A stretch of DNA of 64,000 nucleotides from Leptospiraceae bacterium (GCA_025055765.1 JANWWS010000018.1:41605-105604); one strand, 5' to 3'; positions 17,311-26,544 are shown, counted from the stretch's first letter. The notes: generated by a model not told the origin, from the sequence alone. Translations and numbers: made by a program.

Positions 17311-17592
17311 TTGGCCCATACACTTTCCGCAAAAAAACGTATCCGGCAAAACATAAAAAGACGGCTGCGTAACCAGGCCAAAAGGTCGAGGGTACGCACA
17401 CTGGAAAAGAAAATTAGAAAACTTTTAGTGGAAAACAAAATAGACGAGGCAAAAGCAGTCTATCGGGAGTTTATGAGTGCGGTTGACAAGGCAGCCAAAA
17501 CACGGGTTTTTCATAAAAACAAGGCTGCCCGTAAAAAATCAAGGCTTGCTCTTTTAATCAAGAAAAGTGAGAAAAACCCACCGGGTGATTAG
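17311..17592 (+). CDS. rpsT: 30S ribosomal protein S20
   Basis: A 93-residue S20 from a TTG start with GGGGGG upstream. The opening AHTLSAKKRIRQNIKRRLRN is the classical S20 beginning, followed by a highly basic helical body (KAAKTRVFHKNKAARKKSRL). S20 binds 16S rRNA early in 30S assembly. The last codons and the TAG stop lie within the first ten bases of the tRNA-Val gene, so the two genes overlap by 10 bases on the same strand. Confidence 0.95.
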   Translation: MAHTLSAKKRIRQNIKRRLRNQAKRSRVRTLEKKIRKLLVENKIDEAKAVYREFMSAVDKAAKTRVFHKNKAARKKSRLALLIKKSEKNPPGD

Positions 17593-17656
17593 CTCAGCTG
17601 GTTAGAGCACCTGCCTTACAAGCAGGGGGTCTGAGGTTCGAATCCTCAATCACCCA
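17583..17656 (+). tRNA. tRNA-Val (TAC)
   Basis: The acceptor stem is GGGTGAT/ATCACCC and the D arm GCTC..GAGC. The anticodon stem CCTGC/GCAGG carries loop CTTACAA with anticodon TAC. The T arm is TGAGG-TTCGAAT-CCTCA and the discriminator base is A. The gene is 74 nt with no encoded CCA (AAG follows at the 3' end). Its first ten bases also encode the last residues and stop of rpsT. Confidence 0.97.
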
Positions 17657-17657
17657 A

Positions 17658-17688
17658 GTTTCCACAATTTTCCACAGGCTTTTCCACA
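17658..17688 (+). repeat. Three tandem DnaA-box-like nonamers
   Basis: Within the 54-base gap between tRNA-Val and the mrp stop codon there are three direct copies: GTTTCCACA (17658-17666), TTTTCCACA (17668-17676) and TTTTCCACA (17680-17688). The last two match the relaxed DnaA consensus TTWTNCACA exactly, and the first has one mismatch. Repeat starts are 10 and 12 bases apart, close to one helical turn, and an A-rich stretch follows. dnaA, dnaN and gyrB are absent, so this is more likely a DnaA-binding or titration site than the origin itself. Confidence 0.45.
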
Positions 17689-17710
17689 AGAAAAGCGAGA
17701 AAAATTAGCA

Positions 17711-18772
17711 TTATGTCCCATCTTGCTTCAACACCGATACGAGTTTTTGCGCTATTTGTTCATAGGCAGAAAAAACCGCACCTTTTTTTTCTTTAAGTAC
17801 AATAGGAATACCTTTTTCGCCTGATTCCATTACCTCTATGGTGAGGGGGATCTGCCCGAGAAGAGGCACTCCCGCTTTCTTAGCTAGCTTCGCCCCTCCT
17901 CCCTCACCAAAGATATGTGTGGATTTCCTACAGTGGGGGCATAAAAACTCACTCATATTTTCAATAACACCCAACACAGGTATGTTTACCTCAGAAAACA
18001 TAGTGAGGGCGCGTCCGGCATCGAGAAGAGAGACCGACTGGGGAGTGGTTACCAAGATCGCCCCATCTGAGTGGACCTGCTGGGCCAGCGAAAGTTGAGC
18101 ATCTCCTGTACCAGGGGGAAGGTCAACAATAAGAAAGTCTAAGGGCTGCCAAGCTACATCATAAAGAAATTGCTGGATAGCCCTAGCTAGCATAGGACCC
18201 CGCCAAATCACGGCTTGTTCTGGTTCCAAAAGAAAAGAAAAACTCATGATTTTAAGACCGTGCTTGCTTAGAGGGATGATCATATTTTCTTGTACGGGAA
18301 CGTTTTGCTTCCCTTCAAGGCCTAACATTTTACCCACAGAGGGACCGTAAATGTCGGCATCGAGAATTCCTGTCTTTTTCCCCATGAGGGAGAGCATAGA
18401 GGCGAGATTAACCGCAACTGTTGATTTTCCTACTCCCCCTTTGCCTGAACCAATAGCTACTATGTATTGAACCCCACGTATCTTTTGTTCTAGTGGGGTA
18501 GGGCCCTGGGTTTTGGGTTGTCTTTCGTTAGTTACAAATTTCAGATGTACGCCCGATGCTTTAAAATTGGCCCGGCTTAAAGCCAAACGGATTTGAGAAT
18601 CAAGGGTTAGCTGCAACCGCCTGTCACGAGGCAAGGCTAGGGTAAGCTCATAACTGCCATCTTCACGGCAGGCAGTGCTCACCAAGGTTCCATCACTTAC
18701 AATATCTTTCTTCGTAAGTGGGTTTTCTACGCTACGCAAAATTTTTTCTAACTCCTCTTGGCTTGGGCTCAT
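17711..18772 (-). CDS. Mrp/ApbC-type iron-sulfur cluster carrier ATPase
   Basis: A 353-residue P-loop protein with an N-terminal MIP18/DUF59-like domain (about residues 1-85) followed by an NBP35/Mrp NTPase. The deviant Walker A is GSGKGGVGKSTVAVNLA, the switch region DADIYGPSVGKMLG, and DLPPGTGDAQL is characteristic. CPHC in the C-terminal part provides the bridging cluster site of the dimer. The family carries and delivers 4Fe-4S clusters. It starts 9 bases after the DctQ-like gene, probably in the same transcript. Confidence 0.93.
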   Translation of the reverse strand: MSPSQEELEKILRSVENPLTKKDIVSDGTLVSTACREDGSYELTLALPRDRRLQLTLDSQIRLALSRANFKASGVHLKFVTNERQPKTQGPTPLEQKIRGVQYIVAIGSGKGGVGKSTVAVNLASMLSLMGKKTGILDADIYGPSVGKMLGLEGKQNVPVQENMIIPLSKHGLKIMSFSFLLEPEQAVIWRGPMLARAIQQFLYDVAWQPLDFLIVDLPPGTGDAQLSLAQQVHSDGAILVTTPQSVSLLDAGRALTMFSEVNIPVLGVIENMSEFLCPHCRKSTHIFGEGGGAKLAKKAGVPLLGQIPLTIEVMESGEKGIPIVLKEKKGAVFSAYEQIAQKLVSVLKQDGT

Positions 18773-18781
18773 GAAAGCTCC

Positions 18782-19246
18782 TTAGAGAGGTTCTAATTTA
18801 GAGAGAAAAATCCGTAAAAAGCATTTCCCTATTACCAAAAGCCAAAGCGGCACATAGAAAAAATATAGCCAATTTTTTTCATCTGAGGTTACGGCATAGC
18901 GTATCATTAGATAAAATACCAAGACGAGTATAAGAAGACTTACCAGGTAATGCGCCTTATTAATTTTCTCTTTTATGCTGGCGGGCAAGAGATAGTTTAA
19001 TATCTCCATGCGAAAGACCTCGCCTCGGCTAAACCCTAAGGAAGCACCCAAAAGTCCCAAACCGAAAACCAAATGGGGAGCGTTTTGGGCAACCCATTCA
19101 TTTATCTCAAATGCCCAACTTTCGTGAAAGAAATTACGCAAAATAAGAGCTAAGACTTCCATGATTAATAAAAAAAAGAAGAGAGCAAAAAGCAGAAGGC
19201 GCTCGCCCACTACTAGATAGTCTTCCACTTTTGCCAATTTACCCAT
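18782..19246 (-). CDS. DctQ-like small integral membrane protein (TRAP transporter small permease type)
   Basis: A 154-residue protein with four hydrophobic helices (about residues 15-35, 55-70, 95-115 and 125-145). The pattern matches DctQ: an early E-x-L-L and R before a W-x-x-E-x-x-x-W segment, then GASLGFSRGEVFRMEIL, which corresponds to the family's GAALxxRRGEHIRVDLL-like block. TRAP transporters normally also need a large permease (DctM) and a binding protein, and neither lies nearby. A good sigma-70-like promoter lies just upstream. Confidence 0.6.
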   Translation of the reverse strand: MGKLAKVEDYLVVGERLLLFALFFFLLIMEVLALILRNFFHESWAFEINEWVAQNAPHLVFGLGLLGASLGFSRGEVFRMEILNYLLPASIKEKINKAHYLVSLLILVLVFYLMIRYAVTSDEKNWLYFFYVPLWLLVIGKCFLRIFLSKLEPL

Positions 19247-19288
19247 ATGTTGTTCCCTATAATCTTACCAAATATTCGCTATTGCTCT

Positions 19289-19317
19289 ATAATACACCCC
19301 TCGTACTTTTTTGTAAA
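19289..19317 (-). promoter_or_regulatory. Sigma-70-type promoter for the DctQ-like/mrp operon
   Basis: On the minus strand TTTACA (19312-19317) and TATTAT (19289-19294) are separated by exactly 17 bases. This would start transcription near 19282, giving a leader of about 37 bases before the ATG at 19246. It lies in the AT-rich gap after the folE2 stop. Confidence 0.6.
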
Positions 19318-19355
19318 AGCACTGTCTCTTGGGTGAAGTACTCTCTCGTAAAATC

Positions 19356-20183
19356 CTAGACTTCACCTGTTAGGCGCTTGTCATGCTCTATGCGGGCATA
19401 GGCAGAGTGGTTATGGATGGATTCAAAGTTTTCAGCTTCTACCGTATAGGCTAGGACCCTCTCATCTTCATTGAGACGCTTGGCAGCATCGCGCACAATG
19501 TCTTCCACAAATTTAGGATTTTCGTAGGCCTTTTCGGTAACATACTTTTCATCAGGTCTTTTTAAAAGACCGTAAAGCTCACAGGAACCGGAGCTTTCCG
19601 CTATGTCAATGAGATCTTCAATATAAAGAATGTCGCCCGAGGAAGCCACGGTAGCTGTTATAGTGATATGAGAGCGCTGGTTGTGGGCTCCATATTTCGA
19701 TATCTCTTTGGAACAGGGGCATAAACTTGTTACGGGCACCACCACTTTAATAGCAAGTTCACTAGTACGGTGCTCCATGTGGCCAATAAACTGAACCTCA
19801 TAATCCATTAGGCTTTTTACCTTTGTTACCGGAGCTTCTTTGCTTACAAAGTAAGGAAATTTCATTTCAATAGTTCCTGCATGCGAGCCAAGTCGACGCA
19901 GCATCAGAGGCAGCATATCTTGAAATGATTTTACGGTAATTTCTTTTTCTTTTGACTCTAAGATCTCAACAAAGCGGGACATGTGGGTTCCCTTAAAGTT
20001 ATGTGGCAAAAAAACATACATATTGAATTCAGCGACGGTATGTTGTTCCTCTCCACTGCGATCTCGAATACGCAGGGGATGGCGGATACCTTTAATCCCA
20101 ACCTTATTAATGTTTAGTTTGCGGTGATCGCGAGATTGTTGCACATCGGCAAGCTTCGGTTCATGGAAAATAGCGGTGTTCAT
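19356..20183 (-). CDS. folE2: GTP cyclohydrolase FolE2 (type IB)
   Basis: A 275-residue enzyme converting GTP to 7,8-dihydroneopterin triphosphate for folate and for queuosine-type modified bases. The diagnostic motif is [20 protein letters not shown] with the catalytic cysteine in CPCSKE. The N-terminus ([18 protein letters not shown]) and the [16 protein letters not shown] block near the C-terminus also fit. FolE2 uses a range of divalent metals and is often found where zinc may be limiting. It is divergent from the MFS gene with about 100 bases between start codons. Confidence 0.94.
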   Translation of the reverse strand: MNTAIFHEPKLADVQQSRDHRKLNINKVGIKGIRHPLRIRDRSGEEQHTVAEFNMYVFLPHNFKGTHMSRFVEILESKEKEITVKSFQDMLPLMLRRLGSHAGTIEMKFPYFVSKEAPVTKVKSLMDYEVQFIGHMEHRTSELAIKVVVPVTSLCPCSKEISKYGAHNQRSHITITATVASSGDILYIEDLIDIAESSGSCELYGLLKRPDEKYVTEKAYENPKFVEDIVRDAAKRLNEDERVLAYTVEAENFESIHNHSAYARIEHDKRLTGEV

Positions 20184-20282
20184 GAATTTTTCCTAAATAC
20201 TGTCATCATTATAGTAAAAAGGGGGCTTAAAGGCAAAAGTTTTTTCTTGCTATCGAATACAGGAAATCCAGCTAGTCTTGCC

Positions 20283-21434
20283 ATGCCCAAAGTTGTGCTT
20301 ATTTTAGGCCTCGTATCTTTATTTACCGACATGGCCACAGAGATGGTCTATCCTATCTTACCTTTATACGTCACCACCTTGGGTTATGGTGGGCTTTCCC
20401 TCGGGCTTTTAGAAGGATCAAGCGAAGCCCTCTTGTCTCTTGTGCGCTTTTATTCAGGAGCTTTCTCAGACCGAAAGGGTCGCCGAGTAGTATTTGTGAG
20501 ACTTGGTTATTTTATAAGCGCCGTGACAAAGATTTTTTACCTTGGCGCAAGCCTTTTTTGGGTATTTGTAGCTCGTCTGGGCGATCGCTTTGGCAAAGGG
20601 ATACGCACAGCCCCTCGCGATGCTCTTTTAGCAGAGAGCCGAAATAGCCGAGATTTGGGAAAAATCTTTGGTTTCCATAGAGCCATGGATACCTTGGGAG
20701 CCGTACTTGGCCCACTCCTTTCTATAATCTACCTAAGTTTTGAGGGTTTTCAACTAAGCTATATCTTTCTTTTGGCTCTAATACCAGGCCTTATTGCGGT
20801 GGCCTTAACCTTTGCTCTACCCAAAGAAAAAGAAAAAAAGAAGCAAGATAGGAGAATAACTCTACTTGCCTTTGCCCAAAAAGCAAGAGCGGACTATTGG
20901 CTTTTAAGTGCCAATCTATGGTTTTTGGCCATGATTCACCTAAGTCCTGCATTTCCTCTCCTTTGGTTTAACGTTCAAGGTTTACACGACCAAGAAACCG
21001 TAATCTTTTATCTCATTTATAACTTATCTTACAGTCTCTTGGCTTTTCCCATGGGTTGGCTAAGTGACCTCTATGGAAAAAGACGGGTTCTTCTCTCGGG
21101 TATATTCTTTTTCTTTGTGGCCTATGTTATCTGGTATAAGTTCCATTCTTACATGGCCTACCTAGTCGGATGGCTTCTCTATGGCCTTTTTTCCGCTATG
21201 ACGGAGGCAATAAAAAAGGCATGGCTCTCTTCTTTCATTCCTCAAGAGGAAAAGGCAACTGGATTTGGGTTATTCTCCATGGGGGAAGCGCTCTTTTTAC
21301 TTTTAGGCCAGGGCACTGTTGGCTTTTTGTGGGACTATCTTGGCGCACAAAAGGCCTTGCTTTGGCCACTTGTAGGTTCGGTTATGGCCTTTTGCTCCAT
21401 TTGGTTTTTTACACGAAAATTAGCCCATAATTAA
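20283..21434 (+). CDS. Major facilitator superfamily transporter
   Basis: A 383-residue protein from the ATG at 20283; the open frame extends upstream into folE2 but that part is not MFS-like. About twelve hydrophobic helices are present, with the loop 2-3 motif FSDRKGRRVVFVRLG after TM2 and a second copy (LSDLYGKRRVLLSG) in the C-terminal half. FGKGIRTAPRDALLAE and GFHRAMDTLGAVLGPLL are typical of the drug or unknown-substrate MFS subgroup common in many phyla. The substrate is not known. Confidence 0.88.
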   Translation: MPKVVLILGLVSLFTDMATEMVYPILPLYVTTLGYGGLSLGLLEGSSEALLSLVRFYSGAFSDRKGRRVVFVRLGYFISAVTKIFYLGASLFWVFVARLGDRFGKGIRTAPRDALLAESRNSRDLGKIFGFHRAMDTLGAVLGPLLSIIYLSFEGFQLSYIFLLALIPGLIAVALTFALPKEKEKKKQDRRITLLAFAQKARADYWLLSANLWFLAMIHLSPAFPLLWFNVQGLHDQETVIFYLIYNLSYSLLAFPMGWLSDLYGKRRVLLSGIFFFFVAYVIWYKFHSYMAYLVGWLLYGLFSAMTEAIKKAWLSSFIPQEEKATGFGLFSMGEALFLLLGQGTVGFLWDYLGAQKALLWPLVGSVMAFCSIWFFTRKLAHN

Positions 21435-21469
21435 ACTTGCACGTCTTGTATGGTATTGTATTATGTCGC

Positions 21470-22072
21470 ATGCAGGGACGACTTGTTCTGCTGGTGTTAT
21501 CGATGACTTGGGGTAGCACTCATGCCATACGCTATCCCGTAACCCCCTCGGAGCCAAGTATACCGCAAGAGGAGTCCAAAAAGAGAAAAGAGGGCCAAGT
21601 GAGCTTACTCAAAGTTAAGGTCAAACTAGGCAGTGGGGATGAGCTTTTTGGGGAAATATCACTTCCCAGTAGCATAACTTTTTCTCACTATAAAAACGGA
21701 CTCTTGTTTCGTAAGACACTACGTCCTGAAGAAATAAAAAAGATTCGCATTTTGAGCTACCGGGAAAGTAGGGCAAGTGCCTCTCTATTTGAATATGAAC
21801 CAGAGCGCACTCAAATTCTAACAAAAGACCTGCAAGAGTTTTATATCTCGGGCATTTTTACTTTTCTGCGCAAAATTGAAATTGAAACAGTAGATGGCAA
21901 AACAACGCTTTTTACGATATTTGCGGACAGCTGGGACGAAAAATCAGGTTGGCGAGAGGTGGCTTCACGGGATCGCCATTATCACCAAAAACATCCCCAT
22001 CCCAAGGCAGTTTATGAAATAGAAATTGAGGGAGAGGTGGCCCGCGCGGAAGAAAAAGCTGGCTCTCCTTGA
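21470..22072 (+). CDS. Hypothetical exported protein
   Basis: A 200-residue protein from the ATG at 21470, chosen over an upstream in-frame TTG because it begins a signal peptide (MQGRLVLLVLSMTWGSTHA). The mature part is mostly beta-like with charged stretches (KVKVKLGSGDELFGEISLP) and an acidic/basic C-terminus. No family is recognised. Its 3' 61 bases overlap the convergent mtnA gene, the largest such overlap here. It is probably periplasmic. Confidence 0.65.
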   Translation: MQGRLVLLVLSMTWGSTHAIRYPVTPSEPSIPQEESKKRKEGQVSLLKVKVKLGSGDELFGEISLPSSITFSHYKNGLLFRKTLRPEEIKKIRILSYRESRASASLFEYEPERTQILTKDLQEFYISGIFTFLRKIEIETVDGKTTLFTIFADSWDEKSGWREVASRDRHYHQKHPHPKAVYEIEIEGEVARAEEKAGSP

Positions 22073-23085
22073 AAGAGGCCTTTTTCTGTGATAATGGCCG
22101 TGATATTCTCGCGGGGCGTAATATCAAAACTGTAGTTTTTGACTTTTACAGGGGGGGAAACCTTCAACCCATGGAAGGAGAGTACCTCATGGGCATCTCT
22201 TTCCTCAATGGGTATTTCATGGCCAAAGGTAAGCCTACCATCATAGGTGGATTCTGGAGCCAACACAAGAAATGGTATTTGATGGTGTTTGGCCAGTACC
22301 GAAAGGGAGTATGTACCTATTTTGTTAGCGACATCCCCTCGGCGGGTAATTCGGTCGGCTCCCACAACGACGACATCCACCTCTGCCTTTTGCATGAGAA
22401 AAGCAGCCATACTGTCCACAACAAGCGTGACAGGGATCTTCTCACGAAATAGCTCCCAAGTTGTAAGCCTTGCACCTTGTAGGTAAGGGCGGGTCTCTCC
22501 TACATAGACCATGGCTAATTTCCCTTTCTGCTGCAAAAGGCGTATGAGCCCTAAGGCAGTTCCTATACCACCTGTCGCAAGAGCTCCTGTATTGCAGTGG
22601 GTTAGAACTCGGTATTTTTGGCGGGGTAAGTTTTTCTCTAAATAGACCAAGGCCTCACAAGCCATTTGGGCACACCTCTGGGCATCATCTTCTTGAATGA
22701 ACTTTGCCTGAGCAAAAAGTTGATTGACAATTTCCCCGGGTTTGTTTTTTTCTCTTAGCTTGCGAAAGGCCTCTAGCATTAATTCGGTTGCCCACATAAG
22801 GTTTATGGCGGTAGGACGACTTTTGTCGAGACTTTGCTTAAGCCTCTTGGCAAAGGCAAGGGTCGGAATTCTCCCTTTTTTTATTTCGTGGTAAATTTCG
22901 AGATAGAAACCATAGGCTGCAGCAATACCAATTAAAGGTGCTCCGCGCAAAAGCATATGGCGTATGGCATAGACAACATCCGCCGCTCTTTGGGCCTCAA
23001 ACCACACCATCTCTTGGGGGAGTTTGCGCTGATCCAAAATCAAAAGCCTATGGCGAAAAACCTTAATGGGCACTACCTTTTTCAT
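22012..23085 (-). CDS. mtnA: S-methyl-5-thioribose-1-phosphate isomerase (MtnA)
   Basis: A 357-residue enzyme of the eIF2B-alpha-like family that isomerises methylthioribose 1-phosphate to the ribulose form in methionine salvage. Hallmarks are RGAPLIGIAAAYG, the catalytic cysteine in THCNTGALATGG, DSMAAFLM and the catalytic aspartate in VVVGADRITRRGDVANKIG. No other salvage gene is adjacent. Its start overlaps the lysS stop (ATGA), so lysS and mtnA are one transcript. Confidence 0.93.
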   Translation of the reverse strand: MKKVVPIKVFRHRLLILDQRKLPQEMVWFEAQRAADVVYAIRHMLLRGAPLIGIAAAYGFYLEIYHEIKKGRIPTLAFAKRLKQSLDKSRPTAINLMWATELMLEAFRKLREKNKPGEIVNQLFAQAKFIQEDDAQRCAQMACEALVYLEKNLPRQKYRVLTHCNTGALATGGIGTALGLIRLLQQKGKLAMVYVGETRPYLQGARLTTWELFREKIPVTLVVDSMAAFLMQKAEVDVVVVGADRITRRGDVANKIGTYSLSVLAKHHQIPFLVLAPESTYDGRLTFGHEIPIEERDAHEVLSFHGLKVSPPVKVKNYSFDITPRENITAIITEKGLFQGEPAFSSARATSPSISIS

Positions 23086-24596
23086 TTCTTGCTTTCCCGA
23101 GGTCTTAATAGAGGAAATAAAATGACATCTTTAATAGAATGGTTGTTGGTAAAAAGCATTACCATGCGATCAATGCCGAGCCCAAGACCACCCGTAGGGG
23201 GCATGCCCACTTTGAGAGCTTCAATAAAATCTTCATCGAGTTCCATGGTTTCTCTGGCTCCTTGCTCTCTTTGACGCAACTGTTCTTCAAAACGGCGCAA
23301 TTGCTCTTCTGGATCGTTGAGCTCTGTAAAGGCATTGCCCATCTCTCTTCCCGCAATGTAAGGTTCAAAGCGCTCTACAAGAAATTCGTCTCCAGGAATA
23401 GATTTTGCCAAAGGAGACATGGCTTTAGGATAGTTTTGCACAAAAACAGGCTGGATAAGCTTTGGCTCTACAAGATGGGAAAAAACCTCATCAAGGACTT
23501 CCCAAATCGTCTGAGCCTCATGATGGGGCACCTGTAGTTTGCGCGCAAGTTCTTTGGCTTCCTCCAGGCTTAGTTTTTCTTGTAACTTTTGTTTAAAATC
23601 AATCCCGCTATACTCATGCAACAGATCGAGGTAGTTCTTGCGAGGCCAGGGAGGGGTTAGATCAATTATGTGCTCGCCATAGGTAATCTTTTGTGTGCCA
23701 AGCACTTTATCGGCAACAAATACAAAAAGTCTTTGTGTGAGATCCATCATGGTTTCATAGTCAGCATAGGCCTGGTAAGCCTCCATCATAGTGAATTCGG
23801 GGTTATGCTTTGTGGAAATCCCCTCATTGCGAAAATTTCGGTTAAGTTCGAAGACTTTTTCAAAGCCCCCCACAATGAGTCTTTTTAAGTAAAGTTCGGG
23901 GGCAATCCTGAGATATAGATCCATATCCAGGGCATTGTGGTGGGTAATAAAGGGCTTAGCAGCAGCTCCCGAAGCCACAAGCTGCATCATGGGAGTTTCT
24001 ACCTCCATGAAACCCTCTTCCTGCATAAACTGCCGAATGGCCTGCACTACGCTTGAGCGCAGTTTAAAGTCATGCCTTGTCTTAGGGGTTACAATTAAAT
24101 CCACATAGCGCTTACGGTAGCGGAATTCCACATCAGATAAGGCATCGTAGAGCACTCCTTCTTTTTCTTTAACCACAGGAAGAGGGGAAAGGTTCTTGGC
24201 CAAAAGAGTAAGTTTATGTGCCCTGATGCTTGGTTCTTGGGTTCTTGTACGAAAAGTTTCTCCCTCAACTCCTACAATATCGCCTAAATCCAAATTTTGA
24301 AGAACAAGGAAATCTATTTCATTTAAGGTTTCGTTACTGGCATAGATTTGAATTTTATCAGCCTCATCTTGGATGACAAAAAAAACAGCTTTACCCATAG
24401 GCCTATGAGAAACTACGCGTCCCGCGGTTTTCACATGGCCTACCACTAAGCCTTGCTGGGGGAAAAACGCTTCTTTTATCCTCTTAATGTCATGGGTTTT
24501 AAAAAAACGGTTAGGATAGGGGTCTATGCTATGCTGGCGCAGCTTTTGCAATTTTTCGTAGCGTTTTTTTATTAGCTCAGATGCTTCTTCGGACAT
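23082..24596 (-). CDS. lysS: Lysyl-tRNA synthetase, class II
   Basis: A 504-residue class II synthetase. The N-terminal OB-fold anticodon-binding domain (about 55-150) includes AGRVVSHRPMGKAVFFVIQD. Motif 2 is FRNEGISTKHNPEFTMMEAY and motif 3 is GLGLGIDRMVMLF. Length and order match bacterial LysRS. The downstream mtnA overlaps by four bases. A candidate promoter lies at 24681-24708 upstream. Confidence 0.97.
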   Translation of the reverse strand: MSEEASELIKKRYEKLQKLRQHSIDPYPNRFFKTHDIKRIKEAFFPQQGLVVGHVKTAGRVVSHRPMGKAVFFVIQDEADKIQIYASNETLNEIDFLVLQNLDLGDIVGVEGETFRTRTQEPSIRAHKLTLLAKNLSPLPVVKEKEGVLYDALSDVEFRYRKRYVDLIVTPKTRHDFKLRSSVVQAIRQFMQEEGFMEVETPMMQLVASGAAAKPFITHHNALDMDLYLRIAPELYLKRLIVGGFEKVFELNRNFRNEGISTKHNPEFTMMEAYQAYADYETMMDLTQRLFVFVADKVLGTQKITYGEHIIDLTPPWPRKNYLDLLHEYSGIDFKQKLQEKLSLEEAKELARKLQVPHHEAQTIWEVLDEVFSHLVEPKLIQPVFVQNYPKAMSPLAKSIPGDEFLVERFEPYIAGREMGNAFTELNDPEEQLRRFEEQLRQREQGARETMELDEDFIEALKVGMPPTGGLGLGIDRMVMLFTNNHSIKDVILFPLLRPRESKK

Positions 24597-24680
24597 AGGT
24601 TCTGCTTACTTTGCGGCTTGCCGTGTAAATGAAAGTATTGGCAACTCGCCCCGTGATGCCGTCCCGCGTAAATGAGACAT

Positions 24681-24708
24681 AATATATCTTATGAAAAGCT
24701 TTTTTAAA
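24681..24708 (-). promoter_or_regulatory. Candidate sigma-70-type promoter for lysS-mtnA
   Basis: On the minus strand TTTAAA (24703-24708) and TATATT (24681-24686) are separated by 16 bases. Transcription would start near 24675, with a leader of about 80 bases before the lysS ATG at 24596. The -35 element is weak, so the call is tentative. Confidence 0.4.
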
Positions 24709-24759
24709 CCACTCAAAAATTTCGCTTGACACAAACATAATAGTCGCTTCGGGAGAGGT

Positions 24760-25653
24760 ATGCATAGCCTAAGTGCTCGCATTGGGGTAGATCAAGTTGG
24801 CATCGAAGAGCGGGTCGCTCGCTTTAAGGCGCGCAGCATTAAAACGACAGCGAAAGAAGAAGGGATCAAGCTCGCCATATCCATGATCGACCTGACCACC
24901 CTTGAGGGAAAGGACACACCAGGAAAGGTGCGCCAACTTTGTGAAAAAGCGCTGAGACCAGCTGTAGATTACCCTGAACTACCACGGGTAGCGGCTGTCT
25001 GTGTTTACCCAAACTTTATTGCTCTAGCCAAAAAACAACTTGAAGGAAGTGGGATAAAGGTAGCCTGCGTTTCTACCTCCTTTCCCGCCGCACAGGTCCC
25101 ACTCTCGGTGAAACTTGATGATGTGCGCCGAGCTGTGGAGTTAGGAGCCGACGAAGTTGACATGGTTATAAACCGGGGTGCCTTCCTAGCTGGGGAGTAC
25201 AATTTGGTCTTTGATGAAATCGCAAGAGTAAAGGAAATCTGCGGCGATGTGCATTTAAAAGTAATATTAGAAACAGGTGAACTTGAAACCTATGATAACA
25301 TCCGAAAAGCATCGTTCCTCGCCATGGAGGCAGGGGCTGATTTTATTAAAACCTCGACAGGCAAAGCTGCTGTAAACGCAACTATGGGCAATACCTTGGT
25401 TATGCTTGAGGCGATCCGTGATTATTATGACGAAACAGGTATCCCAATAGGAATGAAACCAGCCGGCGGTATCCGCACAAGTAAAGAGGCCCTTCATTAC
25501 CTTGTCATGGTCAAAGAGACTTTGGGTGATGCTTGGCTTAACCCTAACTACTTCCGGTTTGGGGCCTCAACCCTCTTGAACGACCTGCTCATGCAATACG
25601 CTAAGGTAAAAACAGGTGCCTACCAATCAGCTGATTATTTTTCTATCGCCTAG
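24760..25653 (+). CDS. deoC: Deoxyribose-phosphate aldolase
   Basis: A 297-residue class I aldolase that splits 2-deoxyribose 5-phosphate into acetaldehyde and glyceraldehyde 3-phosphate. The Schiff-base lysine lies in [11 protein letters not shown], the second lysine in [19 protein letters not shown], and [10 protein letters not shown] is also typical. About 45 extra residues at the N-terminus make it longer than the E. coli enzyme, as in the long DeoC subgroup. GGGAGAGG precedes the start. The stop shares four bases (CTAG) with the convergent sucD. Confidence 0.95.
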   Translation: MHSLSARIGVDQVGIEERVARFKARSIKTTAKEEGIKLAISMIDLTTLEGKDTPGKVRQLCEKALRPAVDYPELPRVAAVCVYPNFIALAKKQLEGSGIKVACVSTSFPAAQVPLSVKLDDVRRAVELGADEVDMVINRGAFLAGEYNLVFDEIARVKEICGDVHLKVILETGELETYDNIRKASFLAMEAGADFIKTSTGKAAVNATMGNTLVMLEAIRDYYDETGIPIGMKPAGGIRTSKEALHYLVMVKETLGDAWLNPNYFRFGASTLLNDLLMQYAKVKTGAYQSADYFSIA

Positions 25654-26537
25654 CGCTGCTTGTCTAAGACTTTCTTCATAGTCTGGCCAATTTCCGCAGG
25701 TGATTCCACAACATGAATCCCTGCGCGGGCCATCGCCTCCATTTTGCTTTGGGCGGTGCCCTGCCCTCCCGAAATAATGGCACCGGCATGACCCATCCGT
25801 CGACCTGGGGGGGCGGTCTGCCCCGCAACAAAGCCCACCACTGGTTTTTTTACATATTGCCGGATGTACTCACTGGCCTCTTCCTCTGCCGTTCCTCCAA
25901 TTTCCCCAATAAGCACAATCCCCTCTGTTTGCGGATCTTCTGCTAGGATCTTCACAGCCTCGAGATGGTTAAGTCCTATTATAGGATCCCCCCCAATGCC
26001 TATACAGGTACTCTGGCCTAGACCTTCCGCGGTAAGTTGGGCCACGGCCTCGTAGGTAAGCGTTCCCGAGCGGGAGATTACCCCAATAGAGCCAGGCCTA
26101 TGGATGAAGCCTGGCATGATACCCATCTTACCAATGCCTGGTGAGATAATCCCTGGACAATTTGGGCCAATTAAGATGCTTTTGGAGGACTTCACTAAGG
26201 GATAAATCTGCTGCATATCGCGTATAGGTATTCCCTCTGTAATGCAGACAATAAGCTCAAGCTCGGCTCCAACGGCTTCCATAATGGCATCAGCAGCAAA
26301 AGCAGCTGGCACAAAGATCACCGAAGCATTGGCCTGTGTTTCCTTTACTGCCTCTTTAACGCTGTTAAAAATCGGCAGACCATGCTCCGAATGTTGCCCA
26401 CCTTTGCCCGGGGTGACCCCACCCACCACTTTAGCTTTGGTGTTGTATTCTAGCATTTGGGCGGTGTGGAAAGCACCCTCTTTTCCCGTAATGCCTTGAA
26501 CTAGTATGCGTGTCTTTTCTGTAAGCAAAACAGCCAT
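25650..26537 (-). CDS. sucD: Succinyl-CoA synthetase alpha subunit
   Basis: A 295-residue subunit that binds CoA and is phosphorylated on histidine. The CoA-binding part has [13 protein letters not shown], and [11 protein letters not shown] follows. The active-site histidine is about H250 in [17 protein letters not shown]. With SucC it interconverts succinyl-CoA and succinate with ADP or GDP phosphorylation in the TCA cycle. The sucC stop lies 7 bases upstream, so the pair is co-transcribed as sucCD. Confidence 0.96.
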   Translation of the reverse strand: MAVLLTEKTRILVQGITGKEGAFHTAQMLEYNTKAKVVGGVTPGKGGQHSEHGLPIFNSVKEAVKETQANASVIFVPAAFAADAIMEAVGAELELIVCITEGIPIRDMQQIYPLVKSSKSILIGPNCPGIISPGIGKMGIMPGFIHRPGSIGVISRSGTLTYEAVAQLTAEGLGQSTCIGIGGDPIIGLNHLEAVKILAEDPQTEGIVLIGEIGGTAEEEASEYIRQYVKKPVVGFVAGQTAPPGRRMGHAGAIISGGQGTAQSKMEAMARAGIHVVESPAEIGQTMKKVLDKQR

Positions 26538-26544
26538 TAAAACC

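Noticed and set aside
17114..17401. A 95-residue minus-strand frame over rpsT
   Set aside because: It is antisense to the well-supported S20 gene and the zinc-ribbon start, with no family signature.
20124..20282. N-terminal extension of the MFS gene
   Set aside because: The extra 53 residues overlap folE2 on the opposite strand, look nothing like an MFS N-terminus, and the ATG at 20283 gives the usual start.
24724..24741. TTGACA..TAATAG promoter for deoC
   Set aside because: The two elements are only 6 bases apart, too close for a functional sigma-70 promoter.
24577..24765. A 62-residue minus-strand frame upstream of lysS
   Set aside because: It covers the lysS start and a candidate promoter, has no recognisable domain, and begins inside the deoC coding start on the other strand.
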